Shown here one piece after another: positions 5,827 through 6,688 of a stretch of 6,688 bases of DNA. This DNA is from Oscillospiraceae bacterium (lineage in GTDB: Bacteria; Bacillota_A; Clostridia; Oscillospirales; Ruminococcaceae), in assembly GCA_017414145.1 (NCBI GenBank), contig JAFPQL010000180.1, forward strand, positions 1 through 6,688. The letters are read 5' to 3'. Position 1 is the stretch's first letter, and the number at the start of each line of letters is the position of its first letter. The notes beneath the pieces are model-generated. The model did not search any database, was not told the origin of the DNA, and saw only the letters and a list, made by a program, of their open reading frames with translations. Both the position numbers and the translations under genes were made by a program.

Positions 5827-6297
5827 ATGGAAATCCATGAACTGATGCAGCTTGTCAACCGTTCGCTCTTTGCCACGCTCGGCTATCCGGCGCCGGACGG
5901 CAGCGTGCAGCTCCGCAGAGTGTTCTGCGTCTGGCACAAGGGGCTCGGCGGACATCTGATCTCAACGAACACGAGCTCCGCCCATGTGCAGCATCTGCTG
6001 CAAAACGGAACCGCCAGCCTGTATTTCTCCGATGACGACGCCTTCTGCGGGCTCTGTCTCAGCGGACGGGCGGCGGTGCATCGGACCGGCGCGTTCAAGC
6101 GCCTGCTCTGGAATGACGGCGACGAAAAATACTATCCGCTCGGCGTGGACGATCCGGACTACTGCGTGATCGAATTCACGGCGGAGCGCGGCAGCTTCTA
6201 CCGCTATGACGGCAAGGGGACGCTGTCCGCGGAGGATCTTGCGGCCTTTGACGCCGGAAAGGACTATCGGAACGGGTACGCAGCGGAGAACGGCTGA
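5827..6297 (+). CDS. Pyridoxamine 5'-phosphate oxidase superfamily protein (FMN-binding split barrel)
   Basis: A 156-aa soluble protein with the pattern of the PNPOx-like split beta-barrel family. An N-terminal helix (MEIHELMQLVNRS) is followed by a strand (LFATLGYPAPDGSVQLRRVF), the ISTNTSSAHVQHLLQNG segment (45-61) where relatives contact the flavin phosphate and the second subunit, and a C-terminal YYPLGVDDPDYCVIEFTAE stretch (102-120) like that of general-stress-protein-26 relatives. Such proteins usually bind FMN, F420 or haem as dimers, and substrates vary widely, so no reaction is assigned. True PdxH is less likely because it is longer and has other C-terminal motifs. The start is 10 nt after the psd stop, with GAGGG (5815-5819) overlapping that stop, so translation is probably coupled to psd. 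Whether it has a role in lipid or cofactor metabolism cannot be told from the sequence. Confidence 0.75.
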   Translation: MEIHELMQLVNRSLFATLGYPAPDGSVQLRRVFCVWHKGLGGHLISTNTSSAHVQHLLQNGTASLYFSDDDAFCGLCLSGRAAVHRTGAFKRLLWNDGDEKYYPLGVDDPDYCVIEFTAERGSFYRYDGKGTLSAEDLAAFDAGKDYRNGYAAENG

Positions 6298-6310
6298 CGC
6301 ACCCCGTTCC
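6269..6310 (+). other. RNA hairpin spanning the stop of the PNPOx-like gene
   Basis: GGAACGGG (6269-6276) pairs perfectly with CCCGTTCC (6303-6310). Its loop contains the TGA at 6295-6297. No T-run follows, and the next ribosome site starts 6 nt later. It is not a terminator; it may influence coupling or mRNA stability, or be incidental. Confidence 0.3.
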
Positions 6311-6329
6311 GGAAAGGGCGGTGAACACT

Positions 6330-6688
6330 TTGGATGAACAGAAAACGCCTGCGGAACAGGATCGTTCCGCAGAGATTGCGGCGGCGGCGCTCAAACGCCT
6401 TGTGTCAGAGGGGCGGCTGACGCCGGAGGAGGCAGAGCGGTACCGCGGGACTGCCGCTCCCGGACAGCCGAAGCAGACCGCGCCGGTGACTGCTTCGCCG
6501 GCGGATGACCTCTCCCCGATGCTGACGCCGGCGGAACAGGATCGTTCCGCAGAGATTGCGGCGGCAGCGCTCAAACGCCTTGTGTCAGAGGGGCGGCTGA
6601 CGCCGGAGGAGGCAGAGCGGTACCGCGGGACTGCCGCTCCCGGACAGCCGAAGCAGACCGCGCCGGTGACTGCTTCGCCGGCGGATGA
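6330..6688 (+). CDS. Tandem-repeat protein with a 60-residue unit, partial at the 3' end
   Basis: I do not recognise this protein by name. From the TTG at 6330 it begins MDEQKTPAEQD and stays open to the window edge (119 full codons). After seven residues it enters a 60-aa repeat. Each unit has a charged, Ala-rich helical half (SAEIAAAALKRLVSEGRL, then TPEEAERYRG) and a Pro/Thr/Ala-rich linker (GQPKQTAPVTASPADD, then LSPMLTP). The helical half resembles a SHOCT-like helical hairpin (hydrophobic-rich helix, EGRLTPEEAE turn, second helix); that is inference. There is no signal peptide or membrane segment in the visible part. The start is uncertain: GGCGGTGA (6317-6324) lies 5 nt before TTG 6330, while GTG at 6321 (adding MNT) has GGAAAGGG close by. 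It follows the PNPOx-like gene by 32 nt and is probably in the same operon. Confidence 0.7.
   Translation, partial: MDEQKTPAEQDRSAEIAAAALKRLVSEGRLTPEEAERYRGTAAPGQPKQTAPVTASPADDLSPMLTPAEQDRSAEIAAAALKRLVSEGRLTPEEAERYRGTAAPGQPKQTAPVTASPAD
6351..6688 (+). repeat. 180-bp direct tandem repeat (unit 1 complete, unit 2 cut by the window edge)
   Basis: Unit 1 is 6351-6530 and unit 2 begins at 6531. The 158 visible bases of unit 2 match unit 1 except for one, G at 6386 against A at 6566, which leaves an alanine codon unchanged. The period is a multiple of three, so adding or losing units keeps the frame. The array may continue beyond the window. Confidence 0.97.

Noticed and set aside
6176..6574. A 132-codon minus-strand frame across the tandem repeat
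   Set aside because: It is antisense to the repeat gene and to the PNPOx-like gene, its Ser/Ala-rich product reflects codon bias, and it has no start signal.

Overview
The window is GC-rich bacterial DNA with AT-rich, sigma-70/SigA-type promoters. The PheS carries a four-cysteine knuckle typical of Firmicutes, the phosphatidylserine decarboxylase is of the clostridial GGST type, and the PssA has clostridial features. Together these suggest a GC-rich member of the Clostridia, probably Oscillospiraceae/Ruminococcus-like. That placement is inference from gene character, not a database match.

Layout. Positions 1-308 hold no convincing gene. They contain a + strand terminator for a gene that ends at or before the left edge, a second GC-rich hairpin, and the minus-strand terminator of the phe operon. 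Positions 309-3933 carry pheS and pheT on the minus strand, encoding the two subunits of phenylalanyl-tRNA synthetase. They are driven by a near-consensus promoter (TTGACA-17-TATACT) with a leader of only about 36 nt. The pheS-pheT spacer is unusually long (163 nt) and holds a nested inverted repeat. Positions 3943-4201 are the divergent control region, with back-to-back promoters and a long hairpin between them.

From 4202 rightwards is a + strand operon. It contains pssA (phosphatidylserine synthase), psd (phosphatidylserine decarboxylase), a small FMN-binding split-barrel protein of the PNPOx superfamily, and the start of an unrecognised gene. PssA and Psd act in sequence: CDP-diacylglycerol + serine gives phosphatidylserine, which gives phosphatidylethanolamine. 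A strong terminator-like RNA structure lies between pssA and psd with no visible promoter after it, so psd and the genes behind it seem to depend on read-through. The last gene encodes a nearly perfect 60-residue tandem repeat (157 of 158 aligned bases identical, the one change silent) and runs off the right edge.

Most of the window is housekeeping. The parts worth a second look are the repeat protein, the pssA-psd intercistronic structure, the inverted repeat inside the pheST operon, and the recurring GC-rich hairpin words in the intergenic spaces. I did not find a CRISPR array, tRNA, rRNA, insertion sequence or obvious defence system.
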